Source of the DNA: Microbacterium sp. SS28
GTDB lineage: Bacteria > Actinomycetota > Actinomycetes > Actinomycetales > Microbacteriaceae
Length of the DNA stretch: 64,000 bases
NCBI RefSeq assembly: GCF_022761035.1
Contig: NZ_JAKWJP010000001.1
Coordinates: 806,001 to 870,000 of the forward strand
Direction: 5' to 3'
The notes below the pieces were generated by a model that made no database searches, was not told the DNA's origin, and saw only the letters and a list, made by a program, of their open reading frames with translations. The position numbers were made by a program, and so were the translations under genes. Positions within the stretch are counted from its first letter, which is position 1; every line of letters starts with the position of its first letter. Positions 15,216 to 26,300 of this stretch are shown one piece after another.

Positions 15216-17212
15216 GCCTTCCCATCGAGCGCGCCCGCTCGCGCAAGCCCGTCACATGGCTCACGCTCACCGGCGTGCTGCTGCTGCCCGTCGTGATCGG
15301 CGGAGTCCTGGTCGCGTCGCTCTACAACCCCGCCGAGCGGCTCGACGAGATCAACGCCGCGATCGTGAACGAGGACGAGCCCGTCACGATCGACGACCAG
15401 CTCATCCCCCTCGGCCGCCAGCTGACGGCGGGCCTCGTCGAGGGCTCGGACGAGCTCGACAGCAACCTCACGTGGACCCTGTCCAACCCCGAGGACGCCG
15501 CCGCGGGCATCGCCGACGGCACGTACGACGCCGTCATCACGATCCCCGAGAACTTCTCTGCCGCCGCGACCTCGACGAGGCCCGGCGAGACGCCCGAGCA
15601 GGCCACGATCGAGGTGCAGACCGCCCCCGACGCGCTCATCGTCGACAACGCCATCACGGCGCAGGTCACGCAGGCCGCCGCCTCGCTCATGGGTGAGCAG
15701 CTGTCGCAGGTGTACCTCGAGAACGTGTTCCTCGGGTTCACGACCCTCGGGGACCAGCTCGGCACCGCCGCGACCGGCGCGCGCGAACTCGCCGACGGCG
15801 CGCAGAAGGCGTCCGACGGCGCGGCGCAGCTGCCCGGGGGCGTGACGCAGATCGCCGACGGCGCGGGCTCGCTCTCGTCCGGCGCGACTTCGCTCGCGGG
15901 CGGGCTCGACCAGATCGCGGCCGGCATCGGCGGCGCAGCGGGCGGTGCGCGCGACCTCGCCGCCGGCGTGAGTGCGGGCGCTGCAACTCTCGAGCAGAAC
16001 GGGCTCGTGCCCGACCCCGTGCTCGGCTATGCCGCAACGGCCGCCGCCTCCTCGGTGACGACGGCGCAGAAGGCGGGTCAGACGTACGGGACGCTCGCGC
16101 AGCTCGCGGCGACATGCGATCCTGCCGTGTCGACGCAGGCGACGTGCGACGCCATCGCGGGCGCCCGCGACCAGGCGAAGGCCGCCTCGGACGCCGCGAC
16201 GACATCTGCGACGGACGCCGGCTACGCCAATGGCGCGCTGCTCGCTTTCGACAGCGCCGCGACGACCGAGTTCGTCAATCAGTTCACCGAGATAGCGGGC
16301 GGCGCCACAGGCCTGGCCTCCGGCCTCGACCAGCTGCAGTCCGGCACGACGCAGTCCGCCGCCGGGGCGCGGCAGCTCGCCTCGGGTGCCGCCCAGCTGA
16401 GCGACGGCGGCGACCAGCTCGCGACGGGCACCCAGAGCCTCGCCGACGGCGTCGCGCAGCTCGCGTCGGGCACCGACCAGCTCGCGACGGGCCTGCAGAC
16501 GGCGACCGACGCCATCCCGACCTACACCGACACCGAAGCGGCGAGTCTCGCCGACGTCGTCTCGAACCCCGTGACGGCGGAGGGCAACTCGACCGGACTG
16601 TTCGGCGAGTCCGCCATCCCGCTGCTCGCGACGATCGCGCTGTGGTTCGGCGGTCTCGCGACGTTCGTCGCCCTGCAGGCCGTCTCGCGCCGATCGCTCG
16701 CCTCGCGCGCCCCCTCGGCTGTGCTCGCGCTGCGCGCGTTCGGACCCGCCGCCGGGATCGGCGCGCTCCAGGGCCTCCTGGTCGCGGGCGTCGTGCAGCT
16801 CGCGGCATCGTACGACTGGTCGGAGTGGTCCCTTTTCGCGGGTCTGTGCATCGCTGCGGGTGTCGCGTTCGCCGCCGTCAACCAGGCGCTCGTCGCGGTG
16901 TTCGGCGGCGCAGGGCGATGGATCTCGGCGCTCATCGGGGCGTTCGCCCTCGCGACCGGGATCGTCTCGACGGTGCCCCCGCTGCTCGCGTCGATCTCGG
17001 CGCTCCTGCCGACGGCCCCCGCCTACAACGGCATGATGGGCGCCCTCACGCCCGCCGACGGCGTGGGCGCGGGCCTCGTGGGCCTCGCGATCTGGGGCGT
17101 GCTCGCGTTCGTCGCCACGATCCTCGCCGTGGCGCGGCGCCGCACGATCTCGGCGCGGACGCTGCTCGCGGCATCCGGAGCCCCCGCAACCTCGGCACCC
17201 GCGACGGCCTGA
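15212..17212 (+). CDS. YhgE/Pip-family membrane protein
   Basis: The 666-residue protein starts at GTG 15212 and overlaps the MMPL stop (GTGA). One N-terminal helix (VTWLTLTGVLLLPVVIGGVL) precedes an extracytoplasmic YhgE N-terminal domain with NPAERLDEINAAIVNEDEPV. A long Ala/Gly/Ser/Leu heptad region (~180-440) follows with recurrent LADGA/LASGTDQLATG units, as in Pip-type proteins, and then about five C-terminal membrane helices resembling ABC-2 permeases. Family members include phage-infection proteins and subunits linked to type VII secretion or lipid-export loci. Coupling to the MMPL gene suggests a joint envelope export or remodelling role; this is inference. Two Cys residues (CDPAVSTQATCD) interrupt the coiled region and may form a disulfide. 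Confidence 0.88.
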   Translation: MSLPIERARSRKPVTWLTLTGVLLLPVVIGGVLVASLYNPAERLDEINAAIVNEDEPVTIDDQLIPLGRQLTAGLVEGSDELDSNLTWTLSNPEDAAAGIADGTYDAVITIPENFSAAATSTRPGETPEQATIEVQTAPDALIVDNAITAQVTQAAASLMGEQLSQVYLENVFLGFTTLGDQLGTAATGARELADGAQKASDGAAQLPGGVTQIADGAGSLSSGATSLAGGLDQIAAGIGGAAGGARDLAAGVSAGAATLEQNGLVPDPVLGYAATAAASSVTTAQKAGQTYGTLAQLAATCDPAVSTQATCDAIAGARDQAKAASDAATTSATDAGYANGALLAFDSAATTEFVNQFTEIAGGATGLASGLDQLQSGTTQSAAGARQLASGAAQLSDGGDQLATGTQSLADGVAQLASGTDQLATGLQTATDAIPTYTDTEAASLADVVSNPVTAEGNSTGLFGESAIPLLATIALWFGGLATFVALQAVSRRSLASRAPSAVLALRAFGPAAGIGALQGLLVAGVVQLAASYDWSEWSLFAGLCIAAGVAFAAVNQALVAVFGGAGRWISALIGAFALATGIVSTVPPLLASISALLPTAPAYNGMMGALTPADGVGAGLVGLAIWGVLAFVATILAVARRRTISARTLLAASGAPATSAPATA

Positions 17213-17230
17213 CCCACGAAGCCCGCGGCG

Positions 17231-17258
17231 GCGGAGGGGCCGTCCATCCGCCCTCCGC
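17231..17258. terminator. Hairpin between convergent genes
   Basis: GCGGAGGG (17231-17238) and CCCTCCGC (17251-17258) form a perfect 8-bp stem with a 12-nt loop. An alternative longer pairing GCCCGCGG/CCGCGGGC spans 17221-17262. There is no T-tract, but it lies between the ends of the YhgE gene and the giant gene, so it may serve both. Confidence 0.45.
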
Positions 17259-17356
17259 GGGCGAGGTGCCGCGCCCCGGCTCAGCGGATGAAAGGGCGGG
17301 CGACTCCCTGACTGAGCGCGGGGGACCCGCGGCGTCGAGTACGAGCGGAGCCGACG

Positions 17357-20300
17357 CTATCGGTCGTCGTTGACGATCGTCACGACACCGCCCGACCGCT
17401 GCAGGTTGACCGCGGGGTTGGGCTGCAGGCGGACGACGAAGGACTCATCGGGTTCGAGCGTGCCGTCGCCCTTGACGATGAACGTGATGGTCGCGGTCGT
17501 CTGACCGGCTGCGAAAGTCACCGACGTCGTCGCGGGCGCCGTGTAGTCGGTGCCCGCGGTCGCCGTCGTGCCGCCGAATGCGGGCTCGAGCACCCAGTTG
17601 AGCGTGAGCGCGCCCTCGGCGGAGGACCGCGTCACCGTCATCGTCACGGTCTTGGTCGTTCCGGCGGCGCCCTCGGTCACCGAGACGTCGGCGATCGACA
17701 CCGTCGGCAGGCCCGGCGGACTGCCGGAGTACGCCGCCTCGTCGGTGCGCAGCCGGTAGTCCGCGATCGACACGACGGCGCCCGTGCCGAGCCCGAAGAC
17801 GCCGTGCTTGCCGTCGCCGAGGGGCGAGTTGAACGGGATCGAGGCGAGCACCTGCCCCGCAAGTGTGACGGTCACGACAGTCGCCTTGATCGTGATGTTG
17901 AGCAGGTAATCGGCGCCTGCGGTGAGCGTCCGGGCGATGGAGGCGTCGACGATGCGTGCCGTGCCCTCGACGTGGCCCACGATGATCCGCTGGCCAGCGA
18001 CATCCAGAGCCACGAACTTGTAGTCCGTGCCCGAGTACCAGTCGAACATGAAGCCCGTCGTGCCCACGGCGCGGAAGGTCGCCTCGAGCTCGACGTAGCT
18101 CATGGGGTCGAACGGGGCGGGGACGCCGCCGGCGGGCTTCGCGAAGCCGATGAGGGCGGATGCGCCCGCTCCCCCGGTCGCCGTGCCCTGGTAGCGTCCC
18201 CCGGTCTGGGTCCAGGAGCCGGTCTGCGGCGAGGTCGTCGCGACGTTGCTGCCCTCGAAGTACTCGGTGCGGTCGATCGTGTTGGCGGGCGAGATGACGG
18301 TGAGGGCGATGTTGTCGAAGAGACCCTTCGCCTGATCGGAGCCGAAGCCGACCATTCCTCTGTTGAGGGCCACCTGCTGGCTGTCGAGGATGCGCGGCGG
18401 GAACGTGTACGACAGCGCGTTCTTGCCGTCGATCGTCACGGTCACGATGAGGCCGTTGATGACGACGTTGAGGTTGTAGTACGTGCCGGCCTTGACGCCG
18501 CCCGGCACGGATGCCTGAGCGAGGTAGGCCCAGCCCCAGCTGGCACGCTGGCCGATGACGACCTTGTTGGTCGACTGGTCGATGCCGGCGAACTTGAAGT
18601 CCATGGGGCCGAAGTAGTCGAAGATGACGAACGCGTTGGCCTTCCAGCCACCCGTCGGCTTCTCCATCGAGATCTTGGCGGAGAGCTCGTAGTAGACGGT
18701 CTGGTAGGTGTCGGAGTACCAGACGGCGACGGAGTCGCCCGTGTTGCTCGCGGCGGTGACGCGCAGCACGCCCTGCTGGATCGTGAAGGTGCCCGAGTCC
18801 GTCGCGAAGCCCGCCATCGTGCCGTCGTTGAAGTCCGCGCCGCGGAGCGTGTCGCGCTTGCCGCCCGGGATGTTGCCCGCCTGCGGGTCGGTCGGACCGC
18901 CCGTCTGCGTCTGCCACTGGCCGTGGTCCTTCGGCGTGATGAGGCCGAGCTCGCCGAAGGGCTCGCCGTTGCGCTCCTGATCGCTGCCCTCGTCGCTCCA
19001 GCGGGTCATGTCGACGCCCTGGCTGCGGCTCAGCGCGTAGAGGAACTCGGGCAGCTTCGGGTTGTTCTGGCGGCTCACCGTCGCGATGCCGAACGGTGCG
19101 AACGGCACGAGGTAGGTGTTGAACTCGCCGACCCAGTCGATGAGGCGGTCACCGCCCGTGTTGCCGATCAGGATGTCGAGGCCCGCGCCGCCGTACGCGC
19201 GGTCCTGGAAGCTCGAGTTGACGCCGTCGGGGGTGTCGTTGAGCCACGTGTCGCCGGTGAGAGTGCAGGTGCCGTTCGGCTGCATCGTGACGCATCCCGA
19301 GTGCAGGTCGTCGTCGGCGTTGTGCAGGTCGTTGCCCCAGCCGCCCCACAGGGTGTCCTGCCCCGTGCCGCCGACGAGCCAGTCGTTGCCGAGGTCGCCG
19401 AAGATGACGTCGTTGCCGTCGGAGGGCTGGTTGGTCTTGGTCTGCGTGCACACGCCCTGGTTGTCGACCGCGATGCAGGCCGTCACGAGGTTGCCCGTGA
19501 GGTCTTCGTTGTTGAGGAAGAAGTGGTTCGGGAACAGCGTCCGGCTCGGGCTGCCCGTGCACGTGTGGCCGCTCGGCGTGTACGAGGTGCAGCCCCACGT
19601 GTCGCCCGCCGCGTTGAAGAGGATCGCGCGGCGCGGGTCGTACTCGTCGTAGAGCAGGAACTCGCCGAGGCGCATCTCGTTGTGGTTGTTGGCGTGCCAC
19701 GGGTTCGTGTCGGCACCGAAGTGCAGCACGTCGCCGGGGTTCCACGGGTGGGCGAAGTCGATGTACTCGAGGCCGAGGAGCGCACCCGTGATGGGGTCGA
19801 AGTGCTGTGCGAAGCCGCCCGCGTACCCAGGGGTGCCGGCGCCGATCGCCTCGGAGCCGCTGATCGCGTCGTCGCCCGCTCCGCCGTGGATCCAGTCGCC
19901 GCCCCAGCCGCCGAAGATGATGTCGTCGGAGTTGTTGGCGTCGTAGCTCGGCTGGTTGACGACCTTGTTGTGCTGGGCGCTCGCGTTCTCGTCGGGGCCG
20001 AGGTTGTAGACCGTGAGGTCGACGGCCTTCACCAGCTCGCCCGCGATGTTGATCGTCGCGGTCTGCACCTGGCCGGGCGTGTAGATGTACTCGTTCAGCA
20101 CATCGCCCTGGCTCGTCTTGTCGTCGGGGTCGAGCAGGCGGAAGCTGCGGATGCCGAACAGCGGCTCGGCGAACTGCGTGCAGACGGCCGTCGACGCGGT
20201 GCCGGTGCAGCCGGTGTTGCGGCTCGTGAAGATGCGGCCGTCGTCGCCGAGGATGCCGTCGGATCCCGTGCCGCCCGAGATCCAGTCGTTGCCCCAACCG

Positions 20301-23300
20301 CCGATGAGGTCGTCGTTCTGCGCGTCGCCGAAGAGGATGTCGTGGTCGGCGCCGCCGTACACGGTGTCGTCGCCCGTCTCGCCGTGGACCTCGTCGCGCC
20401 CGCCGATCTGCGTCGTCTTCCAGGCGCCGGTCGCGGTGTTCAGCACGATCGAGCAGGTCGGCTGCGTCGGCGATCCGTTGCAGTCTGCGCCGATGCCGAG
20501 GCCGAAGTTCTGCGGCAGGTAGTCGGGCCCGCCGACCGTGTAGTCCAGCAGGTGCACGCCGCGGACGACGAGGCGCTGCGTGCCGGCCGCCGCCCCGCCG
20601 TAGAGGTCGTAGTTGAACGTCAGGTAGTTCGGGCCGGTCGCGGGCGGAACCCCGACGAGTCCCGTGGAGCCGACGTTGACGTCGCCGCCGTTCGTGCCGA
20701 CGATCCGGATGATGCGGCCGTTGTCGCCCACGATCGTGTCGGCGTCGCGGGCGTCCATTTCGGCCGTCGCGGTGCCGTCGGCGAGCGAGCCGCCCGTCGT
20801 CGGCGTGCTCGCGAGCACTCCTGCACCCGTCGTCTGGTCGTTGATGCCGATGCGCGTGCCGGACCCGCCGAACAGGATGTCGGCGCCGCGGTCGTCGCCC
20901 GGCTGGTACCAGTCGGCGGGCGTCGGGAGGCCGTCCGGACGCTGGTTCGGCGCCGTGAGGCTGAAGAAGTCGCTCGAGCCGCCGAGGATGTCGTCCTGTC
21001 CGAGGCCGCCGAAGACGCGGTCGTTGCCGCCGCCGCCCTCGATGTAGTCCTGACCGTCGGTCGCTGCCTCGATCGAGGCCACGACAGTGAGCAGTCCCGT
21101 GTAGTCGCACACCATCGCGCCGGCTGCGCCGAGGCATCCCGTCGGCGTCCTGCTGGCTCCCGTGTGGACCGTGTTCTTCTGCAGTGCGCCGCGGTCCTGG
21201 TCGGTGGCGCGTGCGTAGGCGCGCTCGCCGTCGCCGTCGCCTTCGAGCACGTCGTTGCCGAGCTGGCCGAAGACGAGGTCGTGGGCCGCGCCGCCGAGCA
21301 GGTGGTCGTTGCCGAAGCTGCCGGCACCCTCGGTTCCCGCGTCGATCGCGAACGTGTGCCACAGCTGCGTGACGTCGTACTCGGCCCACCACGGAGCGCC
21401 GTCCGGGTCGCGGTACGGCTTCTGGACGCCGTCCGTCAGCAGCACGCCCGAGTCGTTCTCGGTCGGCGCCGGCATGCCCGGGCACACCTGGGTCGGCAGG
21501 TCGCTGCGGCTGTAGAGGAGCGTGCCGCAGAGGCTCTGGAAGCGCCCGTTCTGCCAGAGGCCCGGCGTGCGGACGTAGAGGACGTTGTCGCCGAAGACGA
21601 TGTCGTCGGCCGCGTCGCCGTCGGCGAGGTCGTTCCCGGTGCCGCCGACGAGCACATCGCGTCCGAGGCCGCCGAAGATCGCGTCATCCGCTCCGCGCTG
21701 CAGGTTGCGGCTCTCGATCGACACGATCGTCGAGACGGCGGTCGTCTGGATCTTCTGGAGCCGCGTGTCGGGCTCGTTCGTGTCGCCCGTGTTCCAGCTG
21801 TTCGGGCCGTCCTGGATGACGAGGCCGTGGTCGCCGAAGATGATGTCGTCGAACGCGGACTCGGGGCCCGTCGGCACCGTGCCGGTGCGCGTCGGGTCGT
21901 CCTCGCCCCACAGCAGGTCGCGGCCGGCGACGAGCAGATCGTCGCGGACGAACGACGGGTACGGCTGGATCGTCGTGCCGTTGTTGAGGTAGCCGGCACC
22001 CGTGACGCTCGGCTTGGGCGAGCGGTCCGCGATCGCGATCTCGAGCGCGCGGCTGAAGATGTCGACGTTGACGCCCGAGTCGCCGTAGATGTGGTCGACG
22101 CCGCGCATGCCGCGGATCTCGTCGTCGCCCGTGCCGCCCGCGAGGTGGTCGCCCGCCTGGCTGCCGATGATGAGGTCGTCGCCGAGTCCGCCGTACGCCG
22201 TGATCCCGACCGACGGCAGGTTGCCGCACGTCGCGTCGCACACGAGGTTCGCGAAGAGCCCGCTCGCGTCGATGATGTCGTTGCCGGGGTTGTCGTACGG
22301 GTCGGCGAGCCCGAAGAGCCACTCGTCGTCCTCGTTCTGCGAATCGGGGATGTAGGTGAACGGGTCGAACGGCTTGGGGCCGAACTCCATCCCGAGCACG
22401 TCGCCAGGGCGGCCCGAGTACCAGACGCCGTCCTGCGACGTGTCGCCGTAGACGACGAGCGGCGAGCCGGGCCCTGCCGTGTTCGCCTGGTCGCAGGCGA
22501 CGGTGCGCAGGCCGTTGGTCGCGTCCGCATCGGCCGGGTCGAGCGGCGCCGCGAGGTTGCAGACGGTGAGGATGTCGCCGCCCATCCGCAGGCCGCCGTT
22601 GCGGGCGCCGTCGGACGCGCTGATCGTGAGGAGCGTCGTGAACCACGTCGCGACGCCGTTCACGAGCTTGACGGTCGGCTGCAGCGCCGTGCCGGTGAGC
22701 TTCATCTCGGTCGCCGAGACGGTGTCGATCGTGTAGACGCCGGGCAGGCCCGTGATGCGAACCTGCATGCCGGCGCGGAAGCCGTCGGCGGTGAACGAGC
22801 CCGCCGCGCGGGTGATGCGGTCGTAGGCGATCGTGAACTGACCCGTGGAGGAGACCGCGAGCGGCTCGGCGACGTGCACCGCGGCATTCTGCGTTCCCGC
22901 GCCGATCGTCGTGCCGCCGGGCAGGAGCGGGGCGCTCAGGTACATGACAGCGCCGACGCCGCAGCCGGGGAAGGTGTCGACGTACGGGCAGGCGGCGTTG
23001 CCGAAGCCCAGGATCGTGCGCGTGAAGGTCTCACCGGCCAGCTGGATGTGCTGGTAAGCGGTGCCGTACGGGTTGCCGGCGATATAGCCGCTGCCCGGCA
23101 GCGCGCCCGTGTACGACCACGGCAGTCCGTCCTGGCGGGCGACGGCGAGCGCAGCGCCTGCGGGCACTCCGGGCCCGGCGACGGGCACCGTGACCTGCAT
23201 CTGGAAGTCGTTGCGGATCGCCGAGTTGCCGCCGCCGTGGACGGTCGTGAGGCCGCCGTGCGGGCCGGGCACGTACACGGTGCGGCCGGCGCCGCCCATG

Positions 23301-26300
23301 CCGGCCGTCATGAGGTCGCCGCGGGCGAGGGTCAGCGTCGTCGCCGTGGCGCCGACGACGCGCCATTGTCCGACCTGGTTCTGGATGCGCACGAGCTGGC
23401 CGACGACGAAGCCGTCCGTGATCCAGCTGCCGGTCGACCGCGTGATGGTCCCGCCGTCGCCGGGGCCGTTGGGCGCGACCGTGACGGTGCCCGTGAAGGT
23501 GACGGGCACATCCGATGCCGTCACGGTCCGCAGCGTCGGCGCCGTCGTGCCTGCCGCGCCGGTCAGGAGCTGCAGGTACATGACGGTGTTGTCGGTCGTG
23601 TCTCCCGTGAAGTCGTCGCCGAAGCCCGTGACCTTGAACTGGCCCACGCCCGAGATCGTCACGGTCTGCCCGACCAGGAAGCCCTGGGCCTTCCAGTCGA
23701 ACGGAGCGGGCCGAGAGAGGCGATGCGTCGTGCCCACCGGGATGCCGGCGCCTGCGCCCTGCGCCGTCAGGACGACGGTGCCCGTGAGCTTGACCGGGAC
23801 ATCCGGCTGCAGCGTGCCCTGGATGTCGAGGCGGTCGTTGCCCGAGCCGAGGAGCAGGTTCACGACCTCGATCGTCGACTTGGCCGAGTCGGTCACGTAG
23901 ACGCCGTCGACGAACTGGACCGTCGCGTAGCTGATGCCGCCCGCGAACACGGGGGGCTCGCCGAAGGTCGCTCCGGCGGAGCCGAAGTCGAGGTCCTTCG
24001 CCATGCCGAACCCGGTGATGCCGGTCTTGGTCATGACGCCGACGCCGTGCGCGACGCTCGAGTCGTTGTAGACGGTCAGGACGTCGATCTGCTTCGACTC
24101 GGGCGCCTGCGCCGCGATGGCGAACAGCGGGCCGTCCTGCTCGCCGGGCAGCTTGAGTCCGAGCTCGAGCGATCGGTCGGCGCCCGTGACGCCGCCCTCG
24201 ACGGCGAGCGGGCCGCGCAGCCGCGAGAGCAGGTGCGTGTTCGCGGGGAAGATCTTGACGCCCTGGCGCTGGAGCGGCTGGGTGAACCACGTGTCGGCCT
24301 TGAGCTCGATGTACTTCTCGGTCGCCCAGTCTCCCGCGAAGTTCACGACCGCCGCGATGCGGTTGACCGTGAAGGCGCCGCCGGACAGGAGCGCTGCGAG
24401 CGTGTCGCCCGAGCCCACGAGGCGCAGCTCGATGATGTTGTCCTTGCCGGCGTTGGTGCCGCGGATGATCGCGATCTTGGCCCGCACGCACGTCGCGCCC
24501 TGGCAGATCTGGATCCACTGGCCCTCGAGGAAGCCGTCGGCGAGCCACGAGCTGCCGGGCAGGCTCGGGTCGCGCACGAGCCGCCAGCCGGTCGTCGCGG
24601 TGTTGGCCTGCGTCGTCGCGGTGCCGTTCCACGTGCCGACCCTCGTCAGGACGTTGATGGTCGCGTTGGCGCCCGATCCGCAGCCGGCGAGCGGGGCCGA
24701 CAGGGTGAGCGTCGAGGCTGCGACCGCCTGGATCGTGTAGACCGTCGCGCCGCACACCGAGATCGTGATGCGCTGCCCGACCGTGAACCCCTCGTCGATG
24801 AAGCTGCCGAGGTCGCTGCCGTTCGTGCGCGTGATGACGCTTCCCGCGAAGCTCAGGTTGCCGATGAAGCGGCGGCTCGGGATGTCGCCGCCGATGACGG
24901 TGTAGCCGGCCGGCGCGACGGCGACGCCGCCGACCGAGACGACATCGGCGAGGCCGTCCGTCACGAGGGCGATCTGCACCTGGCCGGTGGGAGCCTTCGT
25001 GAGGCGGATCGTGTAGCCGTCGTTGCAGTTGGCGGGCACGCCGCACGGGATCACGACGGTGTCGGTGCCGGTCGGGATCGAGACGACGTTGGGTGTCTCG
25101 TCGTCGTAGACGAGCACGTCGGTGCGCTGCGCTCCGCTGCGGAGGTTCGGGAACGGGTAGGCGGCCGCGACGGCGGGGAGCGTACGCGTGAGGTCGAGCG
25201 TGTAGTTGATGACGGCGGTCGTCGGGTCGCCCGGGTCGCTGTTGGTGCGCGCCTTCGCGATGATGCGGACGGCCTGGTTCCAGTTGGTCCCGTCGAACCA
25301 GATCGAGTACCAGGTTCCGGTCGCGTCGATCACCATGACCCAGCGCGGGTCCCCGACGGGGTTCGGGATGCCGGACAGGTCGAGCGTGAGGATCCGCTGG
25401 CTGTCGGCATCCATCCAGATCTTCACCCACACGCGATCCGTCCCGGTGGGCGCCTTCGCGAGCGACAGCAGGATGTCGTCGGTGCGCTGCGTCAGGGCCG
25501 AGCCCTCGATGACGAGCGTGCGGCCGTCGAAGTCGGTGCCGCCCGGCGTGACGGGCACGGCGTAGACGCCGGGGGTGTCGTTGTCGTAGACGAGCGCGTT
25601 CACCTGGCGGACCACTGCTCCGTGGAACCGGGCGTCACCCGAGACGACGGAGTGCTGGACGACGACGACGCGATCCCCCTCGGCGCGGGTGTCGTCGACG
25701 GCCCAGAGGTAGACGCGCTGCCACTGGCCGGCGGCCGATCCGGCGAGGTAGGTGAGGACGACGGCGCGGCCGTTCTCGTCGACGAACTGCCCGTTGACGA
25801 CGTAGTGGCGCTGGAACTCCGACGCCTGGTCGCACTGGCTGTCGACGGTCCCGACGCACAGCCACACCGTGTCGCCGATGCCGTTCGGCAGCGGCGCGGG
25901 GTTCTGCAGCGAGCCGTTCGCCTCCTGCGACGGCGACCAGGCCGCCGAGACCGTCACGTAGACGTTCGCCGTCGGCGAGACCGCGAGCGAGACCTCGTAG
26001 TACGCGTAGCTCTTGATCGTCGTGCCGCCGCCCTCGCGCACGTTCGTGCCGCCCGTGCCCTCGCGGATCACGACATTGCCCTGCGTGCCGGTCGCGACGT
26101 TGTACGGCACGCCGTCGGTCGGCAGGCCGTTGTAGCCGGCGTCGGTCGGCGCGGTCACGATGTGGTCGACGGCGCCCGAGAGGCCCTCGAGTTCGCGCGT
26201 CACGATGTCGGCCGTCACGTCGCCCGAGACGTTGATGCGGTCGGACCCGAGACCGCCGATGACCCGGTAGGCGACCCCGAACGCGGTCGACAGGACGAAG

